From NCBI RefSeq assembly GCF_012275535.1, contig NZ_JAAVTK010000001.1:248001-312000 (forward strand): a stretch of 64,000 nt of DNA, given 5' to 3'. A model generated the notes under the pieces. The model was not told where the DNA came from. It ran no database searches and saw only the letters and a program-made list of their open reading frames with translations. Shown one piece after another: positions 35,925 to 43,308 of the stretch; the stretch's first letter is position 1, and the number at the start of each line of letters is the position of its first letter. A program made the translations under genes and the position numbers. This stretch comes from Hymenobacter artigasi. Its GTDB lineage: Bacteria > Bacteroidota > Bacteroidia > Cytophagales > Hymenobacteraceae.

Positions 35925-36818
35925 TTACATCTGATACACCGCTACTCCCGCCGCCGTGAAAATATACGCGTACGTTTCGCCCACCAGCACCTGCCGCACC
36001 GCGCCGGGGTCGGTGCCAGCGGGCAGGGCCACGCGCCGTTCCGTGAGGTTATAAAGGTGAAAGAAGTGGATGGCCCCGGCTTCGAGAAAGTACAGCTCAT
36101 CGCCCCGGAAGCCCACCGTGCTCAGCCCCGGAAAAGGCAGCTTTTTCTTATAGTTGCCAAGGTTGTCGAATACATACACGCCCGTGCTGCGGTCCACGAG
36201 GTAGGTATTGTTCTGGTACTGACGAATGAAGCGGAAATCGGGCCGCGAGCGGCCAATAATAAGGTCCAGCGGGGTGCTTTGCACCGCGCGCAGGGTGTTG
36301 GGGTCGAATTCGCGCAGCGTGAGCGTGCTTTCATCAAGCAGCCAGATGAAGTTGTCGGGGGCCAGTGTGGCCACGCGCACCGTGCCATCGAGCACATCGC
36401 CCAGCCGCACCTCGCTGATGAGGGACAGGAACCGGTCGAGCAGCACCAACTGCTGCCGGTCGTCGTTGAACACGAGCGTACTGGTCACATTCCAGGCTTC
36501 GACCTGGGCTACGTGGCCGGGCTGGGCGGGCGCGTAGGTATTCAGGGGCAGGCCCTCGGGGCCGTACTGGCGCAGGTTATTGTCGGCATCGGCCACGTAG
36601 AGTGCGCCGCGCCGGTCGAGCGAAGCCGCGCCCGGATTGGGCAGCCGGATAAGGCGCAGCAGTTTCCAGGTGGCCACGGTGGGCGCGGCCGTCGCATCTA
36701 CCGGCGGCTGCGGGGCGGGCTGCACGGGCGCCACGGTTTGCGTGGCGGCCGGCGCAGTCGAGGCGGCGGAGGGCACGGTGGTTTGGGCGTGGGCGGTGGT
36801 GGTGAGCAGGAACAGCAT
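35925..36818 (-). CDS. Exported beta-propeller protein of unknown function
   Basis: The 297-residue product starts MLFLLTTTAHAQ. This is a short signal peptide lacking positive charges, so the annotated N-terminus may be incomplete. A Pro/Ala/Thr-rich linker follows, then repeats with the pattern GALYVADADNNLRQYGPEG, STLVFNDDRQQLVLLDRFL, NNTYLVDRSTGVYVFDNLGNYKKKL and DELYFLEAGAIHFFHLYNL. These repeated strands suggest a six- or seven-bladed propeller, as in NHL-like proteins. The frame stays open far upstream but passes straight through palindrome F, so the ATG at 36818 is the last credible start. It lies between lpxH and the dehydrogenase gene. Confidence 0.75.
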   Translation of the reverse strand: MLFLLTTTAHAQTTVPSAASTAPAATQTVAPVQPAPQPPVDATAAPTVATWKLLRLIRLPNPGAASLDRRGALYVADADNNLRQYGPEGLPLNTYAPAQPGHVAQVEAWNVTSTLVFNDDRQQLVLLDRFLSLISEVRLGDVLDGTVRVATLAPDNFIWLLDESTLTLREFDPNTLRAVQSTPLDLIIGRSRPDFRFIRQYQNNTYLVDRSTGVYVFDNLGNYKKKLPFPGLSTVGFRGDELYFLEAGAIHFFHLYNLTERRVALPAGTDPGAVRQVLVGETYAYIFTAAGVAVYQM

Positions 36819-36832
36819 GAGAAACGCTACTG

Positions 36833-36965
36833 CTGGCGCGCGTCTGCGACGCGTGCCGGTTGGGTTCGAGCCTGCGGCTCGGGCCGTAGTTGCGTCTGCA
36901 AACGCATTCAATGCCCGAGCCGCAGGCTCGAACCCAACCGGCAGCGCGTCACAGACGCGCGCCAG
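36833..36965. repeat. Palindromic repeat family F
   Basis: Inverted arms of about 52 bp lie at 36833-36884 and 36913-36965, with a few mismatches. The outer part is CTGGCGCGCGTCTG and the inner part contains GGTTCGAGCCTGCGGCTCG, itself a hairpin. The copy ends 15 bp before the start codon of the propeller gene and 13 bp after the lpxH stop, so it fills the whole gap. Confidence 0.8.
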
Positions 36966-36978
36966 CCAGCGCCCGGCG

Positions 36979-37761
36979 CTACTGCTCAAAATGCCGCAAG
37001 GCCAGCTCGTTGCCATCGTACACGCCATAGCTGCAATAATTGACCCATTCGCCCAGGTTCACGTAGCGGCTGCCGGGGGCTACTTCCACATCCAGCGGCA
37101 GGTGGCGGTGGCCGAAGATGTAATAGTCGTGGTGCATGCGCGCTTCCAGCTCGCGGCAGTATTGCAGCAGCCATTCCTCGTCGCCGAAATACACGGTATC
37201 GTCCTTGCCGGCCTGCATCCGGCTGCGGCGGCTCCACTTATTGGCCATGCCGATGCCGAAATTGGGGTGCAGCCGGGCAAACAGCCACTGCGCCACGCCT
37301 GAAGTGAATACCTGTTTCAGCGCTTTGTAGCTGTAGTCCTTTGGCCCCAGCCCGTCGCCGTGGCCAATGTGAAAGAGCTTGTCACCAATCCGTTGCGAAA
37401 CTTCCTGGCGCAGCACCGGAATGCCCATTTCCTGGGTGAAGTAGCCAAACATCCACATATCATGGTTGCCGGTGAAGATGGTAATGGGCAGGCCGCCATC
37501 CGTGAGCTCGGCCAGTTTGCCCTGCAAGCGGCTGAACCCACGCGGGATGGCGTGCTTGTACTCAAACCAGAAGTCAAACAGGTCGCCCAGCAGGTAAATG
37601 GCCGCCGCATCCTTCGCCACCTCATCCAGCCAGCGCACGATGCGCTTCTCCCGCGCCAGCGAAGCCGCCGCGTTGGGCGCGCCCAGGTGAAAATCGGAAG
37701 CGAAGTACACCCGCTTGCCGGGCGGCAGGATAATATCAGAAAGTAAATGGGGTGACTTCAT
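36979..37761 (-). CDS. lpxH: UDP-2,3-diacylglucosamine diphosphatase
   Basis: LpxH cleaves UDP-2,3-diacylglucosamine to lipid X in lipid A synthesis at the inner membrane face. The 260-residue protein has the calcineurin-like phosphoesterase motifs in order: DFHLG (metal), GDLFDFW, GNHD, HGDG and GHRH. The LpxH-typical stretch FARLHPNFGIGMANKWSRRSR lies between HGDG and GHRH. Length is normal. The ATG at 37761 starts the homology. It is part of a minus-strand run with lutC upstream, separated by repeat family A. Confidence 0.9.
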   Translation of the reverse strand: MKSPHLLSDIILPPGKRVYFASDFHLGAPNAAASLAREKRIVRWLDEVAKDAAAIYLLGDLFDFWFEYKHAIPRGFSRLQGKLAELTDGGLPITIFTGNHDMWMFGYFTQEMGIPVLRQEVSQRIGDKLFHIGHGDGLGPKDYSYKALKQVFTSGVAQWLFARLHPNFGIGMANKWSRRSRMQAGKDDTVYFGDEEWLLQYCRELEARMHHDYYIFGHRHLPLDVEVAPGSRYVNLGEWVNYCSYGVYDGNELALRHFEQ

Positions 37762-37791
37762 TCAGGAAACAAGTAATCTAAACCTTCATTA

Positions 37792-37891
37792 AACGTCATG
37801 TCGAGCGCAGCCGAGACATCTGGCGTGGCTTAAGTAATCAAAACTGCTCAACGATGCGAGCGAGATGTCTCGGCTGCGCTCGACATGACGT
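37792..37891. repeat. Palindromic repeat family A, paired copy
   Basis: Perfect 30-bp arms lie at 37792-37821 and 37862-37891. The arm is AACGTCATGTCGAGCGCAGC followed by CGAGACATCT, with a 40-bp centre. Confidence 0.85.
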
Positions 37892-37898
37892 TCTACTT

Positions 37899-38552
37899 CT
37901 ATATCTCACCCTCGTCTTCCAGCAAAAACAGCGCGATGCGGCGCGGGCCATGCGCGCCCAGCACCAGCGTTTTTTCAATATCGGCCGTGCGGCTGGGGCC
38001 ACTAGTGAGCGACACCATGGAGGGCGGAGCCGCGCCGTAGCGCTCCTGTATCACGCGCAGCGCATCGCCGATTTCGGCTACTACTTGGCTGGGGCGGGCC
38101 AGCACCAGGTGCTGGTCGGGGTAGATGCTCAGCCGCCGTCCGCTGGCCGTGGCGGCCGATACCAGCACGCTGCCGGTACGGGCCACCAGCGCCTCGCACG
38201 AAGTCAGGCTCAGGTCGGCATTAGCCACGAAATCAGCCTCACCGGCGCGAAATTCCACGCCGGCGACCTGCAGCACTGCCTGCAAATCGGGTTCCCACAC
38301 GTAAGGCGCGCTCACCTGCTGCCGCTCCCGGTAAGCAGCCAGTTGCGTAGCCAGCGCGGCCAGGTCTTCGCAATAGTAAAATTCACCGCCAACCTGCTGG
38401 AATCGCTCCGCGAAGGCTACCACCACGTCGGCGTTGCTGAGGGGTGGGTGCACGGGGGCAGCAAAATCGGGCCGGGGCGGCAGTGGCGCGGGGCCAGCCG
38501 CCAGCCCCTGGCGGATTCGGGCCAAAACAGCATCGCGGGAAGATTCGGACAT
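37899..38552 (-). CDS. lutC: LUD-domain protein LutC/YkgG
   Basis: The 217-residue protein belongs to the LutC/YkgG group (LUD domain). The start MSESSRDAVLARIRQGL, SLTSCEALVARTGSVLV, LSIYPDQHLVLARPSQVV, and SLTSGPSRTADIEKTLVLGAHGPRRIALFLLED are typical. In Bacillus, LutC works with LutA and LutB in lactate oxidation; here lutA and lutB are not in the window. In Bacteroidota a LUD gene commonly sits next to ftsH, as here. A terminator lies between ftsH and lutC and a -7 box 4 nt before the ATG, so lutC is probably transcribed on its own. Confidence 0.87.
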   Translation of the reverse strand: MSESSRDAVLARIRQGLAAGPAPLPPRPDFAAPVHPPLSNADVVVAFAERFQQVGGEFYYCEDLAALATQLAAYRERQQVSAPYVWEPDLQAVLQVAGVEFRAGEADFVANADLSLTSCEALVARTGSVLVSAATASGRRLSIYPDQHLVLARPSQVVAEIGDALRVIQERYGAAPPSMVSLTSGPSRTADIEKTLVLGAHGPRRIALFLLEDEGEI

Positions 38553-38556
38553 GATG

Positions 38557-38564
38557 CAAAAGTA
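38557..38564 (-). promoter_or_regulatory. Near-leaderless -7 box for lutC
   Basis: The minus strand reads TACTTTTG, an exact TAnnTTTG, followed by CATC and then the ATG. The transcription start would fall on or beside the start codon. Confidence 0.55.
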
Positions 38565-38571
38565 ATAACAT

Positions 38572-38603
38572 AAAAAAAGCCAGCCCCATAAGAGGCTGGC
38601 TTT
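38572..38603 (-). terminator. Terminator after ftsH
   Basis: The stem AAAGCCAGCC/GGCTGGCTTT has an 8-nt loop and a T7 run on the minus strand. A second small hairpin (ACCGCAAGCT/AGCTTGCGGC) lies at about 38612-38634. Confidence 0.75.
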
Positions 38604-38642
38604 CCAATTGTACCGCAAGCTTCAGCTTGCGGCACGGTGTAA

Positions 38643-40760
38643 CTAGCCGGCTACGGCGCTGCCACTGGCGGCGGGGGCTTCGTTGCTGGTGTTGCCATCG
38701 AGGCCGGGCAGGTTTAGGTCGGGCAGGTCGCTGCTGATGGTGCCACCGGCAGCCAGCTCGCCGCGCACTTCGCTGGCCGTTTCGCTGCGGTCGGTGCCGG
38801 CCATGTGGGCCTGGTAGTTGGTCTGGGTATCGAAGGGGCGCGGGCCCACCAGACGGGTCAGGTCTTCCTGTTGCAGTACTTCTTTCTCCAGCAGCTCCTT
38901 GGCTACTACTTCCAGCTCGTGGCGGCGCTCGGTGAGGAGCTCTTTGGTGCGAACGTAAGCAGTTTCGATGATGGTCCGCACTTCCTCGTCAATCATCTGC
39001 GAAGTGGCTTCCGAATAAGGCTTCGAGAAGCCGTACTCGCTCTGTCCCTTCGAGTCGTAGAACGACACGTTGCCGAGCTTGGCGTTCATGCCGTACATCG
39101 TCACGATGGAGTAAGCCATCTTGGTGATGCGCTCCAGGTCGCTCAATGCGCCGGTCGAGATTTTACCAAATACCAGCTGCTCGGCGGCGCGGCCACCCAG
39201 GGCCATGCACATTTCATCAATCAGCTGCTCGGTATTGTAAAGAAACTGCTCCTTGGGCAGGTACTGAGCGTAGCCCAGCGCCGCTACCCCACGGGGCACA
39301 ATGCTCACTTTCACCAGCGGGTCGACGTGCTCCAGGAACCAGCCCGCGATGGCGTGGCCGGCCTCGTGGTACGCCACAATACGCTTCTCGCCGGGCGAGA
39401 TGATTTTGTTCTTCTTCTCCAGGCCCCCAATCACGCGGTCAATGGCATCGGTGAAGTCCTGGTCTGTGATGAATTTCTTGTCGCGGCGGGCTGCAATAAG
39501 GGCGGCCTCGTTGCAGACGTTGGCAATTTCAGCACCGGCAAAGCCCGGGGTTTGTGCCGAAAGGCGGCGGGCATCCACGTCGGGGCCCAGCGTGAGGGGC
39601 TTGAGGTGCACCTGGAAAATCTGGGTGCGGCCGTTGATATCGGGCTTGTCGATACTGATTTGACGGTCGAAACGGCCGGGACGCAGTAGGGCCGAGTCCA
39701 GGGTATCGGGGCGGTTGGTGGCGGCTAGGATGATAACGCCGGAGTCGGTACCGAAACCGTCCATTTCCACCAGCAGCGAGTTCAGGGTGTTTTCGCGCTC
39801 GTCGTTACCGCCGGGCATGCTGCCCTTGCTGCGCGAACGGCCCACGGCGTCAATCTCGTCAATAAAGATGATGCAGGGCGCTTTGGCTTTGGCCTGCTTG
39901 AACAAGTCACGAACCCGGGCCGCGCCCACGCCCACAAACATCTCCACAAAGTCGGAACCCGAGAGTGAGAAGAACGGCACGTCGGCCTCGCCGGCTACGG
40001 CTTTGGCCAGCAGCGTTTTGCCGGTTCCGGGAGGACCTACCAGCAGCGCGCCCTTCGGAATTTTACCGCCGAGGATGGTGAACTTGCTGGGGTTCTTGAG
40101 GAACTCCACAATTTCCTGCACTTCCTCCTTGGCTTCTTCGAGGCCTGCCACGTCCTTAAAGGTAATTTTCACCTTATCACCGCCTTCAAACAGCGCGGCT
40201 TTGCTTTTGCCGATGCTGAAAATCTGGCCGCCGGGGCCGCCGGCGCTGCCCATGCGGCGCATCAGGAACCAGAAGCCGACAATCATCAGGACGATGAAGC
40301 CGTAGGTGCCGATGTAGTCGCCGGGGCTCGACCGCTCCTCAATGTTGAGGGGCAGGCGCTGGGCCGAAGGCACATCTTTCTGCAGCGCATCCAGGTTTTC
40401 CTGGAACAGCTTGGCATCCACTACCGGGAAGTAGAACTGCGAGCCCACCCCCTCGCCCCCGAAAGGCGAGCGGCGCGTGAGCTCCTGCTTGTATTTGGCG
40501 CGGGCCGCTTCCTTCAGCGTCACCTCTACCATTTTCTGGTTGCTGATGATGGTAACGGCCTGCACATCGCCGGACGCCAGCATGCTCTCGAAGCGCTGCT
40601 GGTTGATTTTGGCGGGCGAGTTGAGGTTGTTCACCCACATCACCCCGAACAAAAACACCAGCAGGCCCGCCAGTACCCACAGCTGCAAGCCCGGACGCGG
40701 GTTGGGCACCGGGGCGGTGGGCTTCTTCTTCTTATTGTTATTCAGATTTTTATCCGACAT
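38643..40760 (-). CDS. ftsH: ATP-dependent zinc metalloprotease FtsH
   Basis: FtsH is the membrane AAA+ protease for quality control of membrane and regulatory proteins. The 705-residue protein has a Lys/Asn-rich N-terminus and a first membrane helix ([17 protein letters not shown]). The periplasmic domain follows, then a second helix ([15 protein letters not shown]). The AAA module has Walker A GPPGTGKT (about 242), Walker [15 protein letters not shown] and [20 protein letters not shown]. The zinc site is HEAGHAIAG (about 464). A Ser/Asn/Ala-rich tail ends the protein. Length is slightly longer than E. coli FtsH (644) because of the N- and C-terminal extensions. It follows rsfS, matching the common Bacteroidota order. 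Confidence 0.96.
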   Translation of the reverse strand: MSDKNLNNNKKKKPTAPVPNPRPGLQLWVLAGLLVFLFGVMWVNNLNSPAKINQQRFESMLASGDVQAVTIISNQKMVEVTLKEAARAKYKQELTRRSPFGGEGVGSQFYFPVVDAKLFQENLDALQKDVPSAQRLPLNIEERSSPGDYIGTYGFIVLMIVGFWFLMRRMGSAGGPGGQIFSIGKSKAALFEGGDKVKITFKDVAGLEEAKEEVQEIVEFLKNPSKFTILGGKIPKGALLVGPPGTGKTLLAKAVAGEADVPFFSLSGSDFVEMFVGVGAARVRDLFKQAKAKAPCIIFIDEIDAVGRSRSKGSMPGGNDERENTLNSLLVEMDGFGTDSGVIILAATNRPDTLDSALLRPGRFDRQISIDKPDINGRTQIFQVHLKPLTLGPDVDARRLSAQTPGFAGAEIANVCNEAALIAARRDKKFITDQDFTDAIDRVIGGLEKKNKIISPGEKRIVAYHEAGHAIAGWFLEHVDPLVKVSIVPRGVAALGYAQYLPKEQFLYNTEQLIDEMCMALGGRAAEQLVFGKISTGALSDLERITKMAYSIVTMYGMNAKLGNVSFYDSKGQSEYGFSKPYSEATSQMIDEEVRTIIETAYVRTKELLTERRHELEVVAKELLEKEVLQQEDLTRLVGPRPFDTQTNYQAHMAGTDRSETASEVRGELAAGGTISSDLPDLNLPGLDGNTSNEAPAASGSAVAG

Positions 40761-40878
40761 GAAAATAGCTACTTAAAACCGATTATAGGTAGAAGCAAAA
40801 CACCGTGTCGAAAATAAATGTTCGACAGAAAGAAAGACGGAGTGGGAGCGGTTTTATTTTATTCTGGCAAGGCTTTTC

Positions 40879-40981
40879 TGTCATCCTGAGCGCAGCGAAG
40901 GACCTTATCGCGCCTGTGCCGTTTGGCATTACTGCAAACCGTTCGAGCGTGATAAGGTCCTTCGCTGCGCTCAGGATGACA
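40879..40981. repeat. Palindromic repeat family B, copy 2
   Basis: Arms at 40879-40914 and 40946-40981 match those of copy 1 (11669-11771) nearly base for base (TCATCCTGAGCGCAGCGAAG). One or two arm positions and the centre differ. It lies in the rsfS-ftsH gap, just beyond the rsfS stop. Confidence 0.85.
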
Positions 40982-40998
40982 GGTTCAGGCCAACCGCC

Positions 40999-41379
40999 TT
41001 ACGCCGGCTCCGATTCGATGTAGCTGATGTTGGCGTCGCCCCACAGCTCTTCCAGCGCGTAGAACTTGCGGCGGTCGCGCAGGAAAACGTGCACCACCAC
41101 ATCAACATAGTCGAGCAGCACCCACTCGCGGTTGGTGCGGCCTTCGGTTTGCCAGGGGCTTTCGCCGGTTACTTTTTCGATTTCTTCTTCCACCGAGCGG
41201 GCCACGGCTTCGAGCTGCGTATCGGAGTTGGCCGAGCAGATGATGAAATAATCGGCAACGGCATTTTTTAATTCCTTCAGATTCAGCACCACGATGTCGG
41301 CGGCCTTCTTATCCTGCATGCCGCGAACGACCAAATCTGCCAATGTGTCTGAATCCTGACGGACCAACGTGCTTTTCAT
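40999..41379 (-). CDS. rsfS: Ribosomal silencing factor RsfS
   Basis: RsfS binds ribosomal protein uL14 and blocks subunit joining during starvation. The 126-residue protein has the family signature: KKAADIVVLNLKELKNAVADYFIICSANSDTQLEAVARSVEEE, WVLLDYVDVVVHVFL and REWxxL-type FYALEELWGDA. Length is normal. It precedes ftsH (with repeat B in the gap) and is divergent from birA by 67 bp, the arrangement seen in many Bacteroidota. Confidence 0.94.
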   Translation of the reverse strand: MKSTLVRQDSDTLADLVVRGMQDKKAADIVVLNLKELKNAVADYFIICSANSDTQLEAVARSVEEEIEKVTGESPWQTEGRTNREWVLLDYVDVVVHVFLRDRRKFYALEELWGDANISYIESEPA

Positions 41380-41446
41380 ATTGTCTTGTTAGGTGTGAGC
41401 TTTACAGCCGAAAGTCTACGAAGTTAACGATACGCGAAAGAAGGCC

Positions 41447-42205
41447 GTGGTTGTCACCCCAAAAACCCTGTTCACGGGCCAGCAATTAGTTTGGCTGCCG
41501 ACCTGCCCCTCGACTAATTCGGAGGCTCAAACATTGATAGTCCAAAATCGGGCCAGTGAGGGCTGTACCGTCATAACGGACTTTCAGACCGCCGGCCGGG
41601 GCCAGCGCGGCAACCAGTGGGTGGCCGCCCCCGCCGAAAACCTGATGCTGTCGGTGGTATGGCAGCCTACATTTCTGGCCGCCACCGAGCAATTCCGCCT
41701 CAGCCAAGCCGTGGCGCTGGGCGTGCACGACTGGGCCGTGGCCCTGCTCGGCCCCGACCCCAAACTGAAGCTGAAGTGGCCCAACGACCTTTACTATGGC
41801 CACCAAAAACTGGGCGGCATTCTGATTGAGAACAGCCTGAGCGGCTCAAAAATTCAATATAGCATCATTGGTATTGGATTGAATATCAATCAGCAAGCTT
41901 TTGAGCTACCCACGGCCACTTCCTTTTCTCTGCTCACCGGCCGGGCCTACCCGCGCGAGGCGCTGGCCGCCCGCCTGCTGGAGTGCCTGGAGCGCCGCTA
42001 CCTGCAGCTGCGGGCCGGGCAGGTGGGCACCCTGCGGCGCGACTACCTGCAGGCCCTGTACCGCTACCAGGAAATCCATCCGTTTATTATCGACGGGCAA
42101 ACGGTGAGCGGCCAGATTGTCGGGGTGGAAGAGGATGGCCGGCTGGCCGTGGCCATCGGCAACGAGCTGCGGCGGTTTGGGCTGCAGGAAATTCGGCATG
42201 CCTAG
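41447..42205 (+). CDS. birA: Biotin-[acetyl-CoA-carboxylase] ligase (no DNA-binding domain)
   Basis: The enzyme activates biotin with ATP and attaches it to the carboxyl carrier protein. The 252-residue protein is the class I (catalytic-only) type without the N-terminal HTH of E. coli BirA. It has PSTNSEAQTL, the biotinyl-AMP loop GRGQRGNQW, LKWPNDLYYGHQKLGGILIEN and GIGLNIN, then the small C-terminal SH3-like domain (DGQTVSGQIVGVEEDGRLAV). The GTG at 41447 is the likely start because the homology begins within ten residues. Divergent from rsfS. Confidence 0.92.
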   Translation: MVVTPKTLFTGQQLVWLPTCPSTNSEAQTLIVQNRASEGCTVITDFQTAGRGQRGNQWVAAPAENLMLSVVWQPTFLAATEQFRLSQAVALGVHDWAVALLGPDPKLKLKWPNDLYYGHQKLGGILIENSLSGSKIQYSIIGIGLNINQQAFELPTATSFSLLTGRAYPREALAARLLECLERRYLQLRAGQVGTLRRDYLQALYRYQEIHPFIIDGQTVSGQIVGVEEDGRLAVAIGNELRRFGLQEIRHA

Positions 42206-42207
42206 CA

Positions 42208-42240
42208 ACCCTGGCGGCCTTTTGGGCATCCAGGGTTTGT
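42208..42240 (+). terminator. Weak hairpin after birA
   Basis: AACCCTGG and CCAGGGTT form a short stem around a 16-nt loop shortly after the stop codon. There is no proper T-run, so function is uncertain. Confidence 0.35.
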
Positions 42241-42442
42241 AATTTATTCCAGGATAATAATTCTGACAGGGAATGGCCGTCGCAAATCGGCTACCTTCTG
42301 CTGGCGGCCGGCATTCAACTTTTGGGTGTTTTGTCTGTCTATCAAACCGAAACGCTTCGGCTGGCGTTGATTGGGTGGCCAGCAGGGCAACCCGGCACGG
42401 TGCTTGTCCTTGTGGCAGAGTCCTTATTTTTTCTCCTCTCCT

Positions 42443-42450
42443 TATTTTTG
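42443..42450 (+). promoter_or_regulatory. Short-leader -7 box for cupredoxin gene
   Basis: TATTTTTG matches TAnnTTTG exactly and ends 8 nt before the ATG at 42459. Confidence 0.45.
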
Positions 42451-42458
42451 CATTTGTG

Positions 42459-43076
42459 ATGAAACTCTTTACTCGTTTGGCAGTGCCCATGATTGCGCTG
42501 CTGCTTTCGGTCGCTTCTGCTTTCGCAGCCACCATTACGGTGCAGGTGGGCGACAACTTTTACCGGGGGCCGGATGGTAGCACCACCATCCGCATGGCGC
42601 CCACCGATGTGCTGGTTTTTCAAAATATTGGCTCGAACACCCACCCAACGGCGGCGGCTCAGTGGACCACGTTCACCATCAACCCAACCACGCCCACCAA
42701 AACCTTTCCGGCGGCAACCTTCACGGCCGGCACCTATCCGTTTTTTTGTACCGTTCATTCCGGCATGGTGGGCACCCTCATCGTGAGCACTGTCACGGCC
42801 ACTGCCGACGCCAATCTGGCCGCTGCGCTGAGCGTGTACCCCAACCCCAGCCGGGGCCAGGTAACGGTACAGCTCAGCCAGAAAGCCGGCCAGAGCTACC
42901 AGCTGCGCCTGAGCAACATCATCGGCCAGGAAGTACGCACCGTAGCCCTCAAGCCCGAGCTGACTGCCAGCGGCATGGCGCTTGACCTGAGCGAGCTGCG
43001 CACCGGCGTGTACTTCTACAGCCTGTTGGTGGATGGCAAAGTGGCCAGCACCAAGCGCCTCGTGCTGCAGAACTGA
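42459..43076 (+). CDS. Cupredoxin-like protein with T9SS sorting domain
   Basis: The 205-residue protein starts with signal peptide MKLFTRLAVPMIALLLSVASAFA. The middle domain (about 25-120) is plastocyanin-like. Possible type 1 copper ligands are His in NIGSNTHPTAA and the C-x-x-H-x-x-M set in FFCTVHSGM. The last ~75 residues (LSVYPNPSRGQVTVQLSQ, LSNIIGQEVRTV, LRTGVYFYSLLVDGKVASTKRLVLQN) are a type A T9SS C-terminal sorting domain. So it should cross the outer membrane and stay on the surface. Electron transfer or copper binding at the cell surface is inferred. The long in-frame extension upstream to 42273 is rejected because the ATG at 42459 opens the signal peptide. Confidence 0.88.
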   Translation: MKLFTRLAVPMIALLLSVASAFAATITVQVGDNFYRGPDGSTTIRMAPTDVLVFQNIGSNTHPTAAAQWTTFTINPTTPTKTFPAATFTAGTYPFFCTVHSGMVGTLIVSTVTATADANLAAALSVYPNPSRGQVTVQLSQKAGQSYQLRLSNIIGQEVRTVALKPELTASGMALDLSELRTGVYFYSLLVDGKVASTKRLVLQN

Positions 43077-43136
43077 CCAGGCTGCTGGTTTGCAACCGGC
43101 CGCTAGGAACCAGCAAAGAGCCGTCAGAAACCCGAA

Positions 43137-43168
43137 ACACAAAAGCAGCCTCGCGCTGCTTTTTGTGT
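43137..43168 (+). terminator. Terminator after cupredoxin gene
   Basis: The stem ACACAAAAGCAGC/GCTGCTTTTTGTGT surrounds a 5-nt loop and ends in a T-rich tract. Confidence 0.8.
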
Positions 43169-43308
43169 TTCTAGCCCGAATTGGTTTCGTGCAAGCATCA
43201 GTGCAACGGTGCATTGCCTACTTTTGCCTTTTCACCGATTTGCTCGTTGCTTCTTCCGGTAGTGTGCCGCCCGCGCATTTACCGGTGTCTTGTGCCACAT
43301 TCGTTTCT

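Noticed and set aside
37899..38552. Complete lactate utilisation operon around lutC
   Set aside because: No lutA or lutB is present; only the LUD gene next to ftsH is seen.
43033..43308. N-terminal extension of the DUF2723 gene
   Set aside because: The frame is open, but it runs across the terminator of the cupredoxin gene and lacks family similarity; the ATG at 43309 starts the homologous part.
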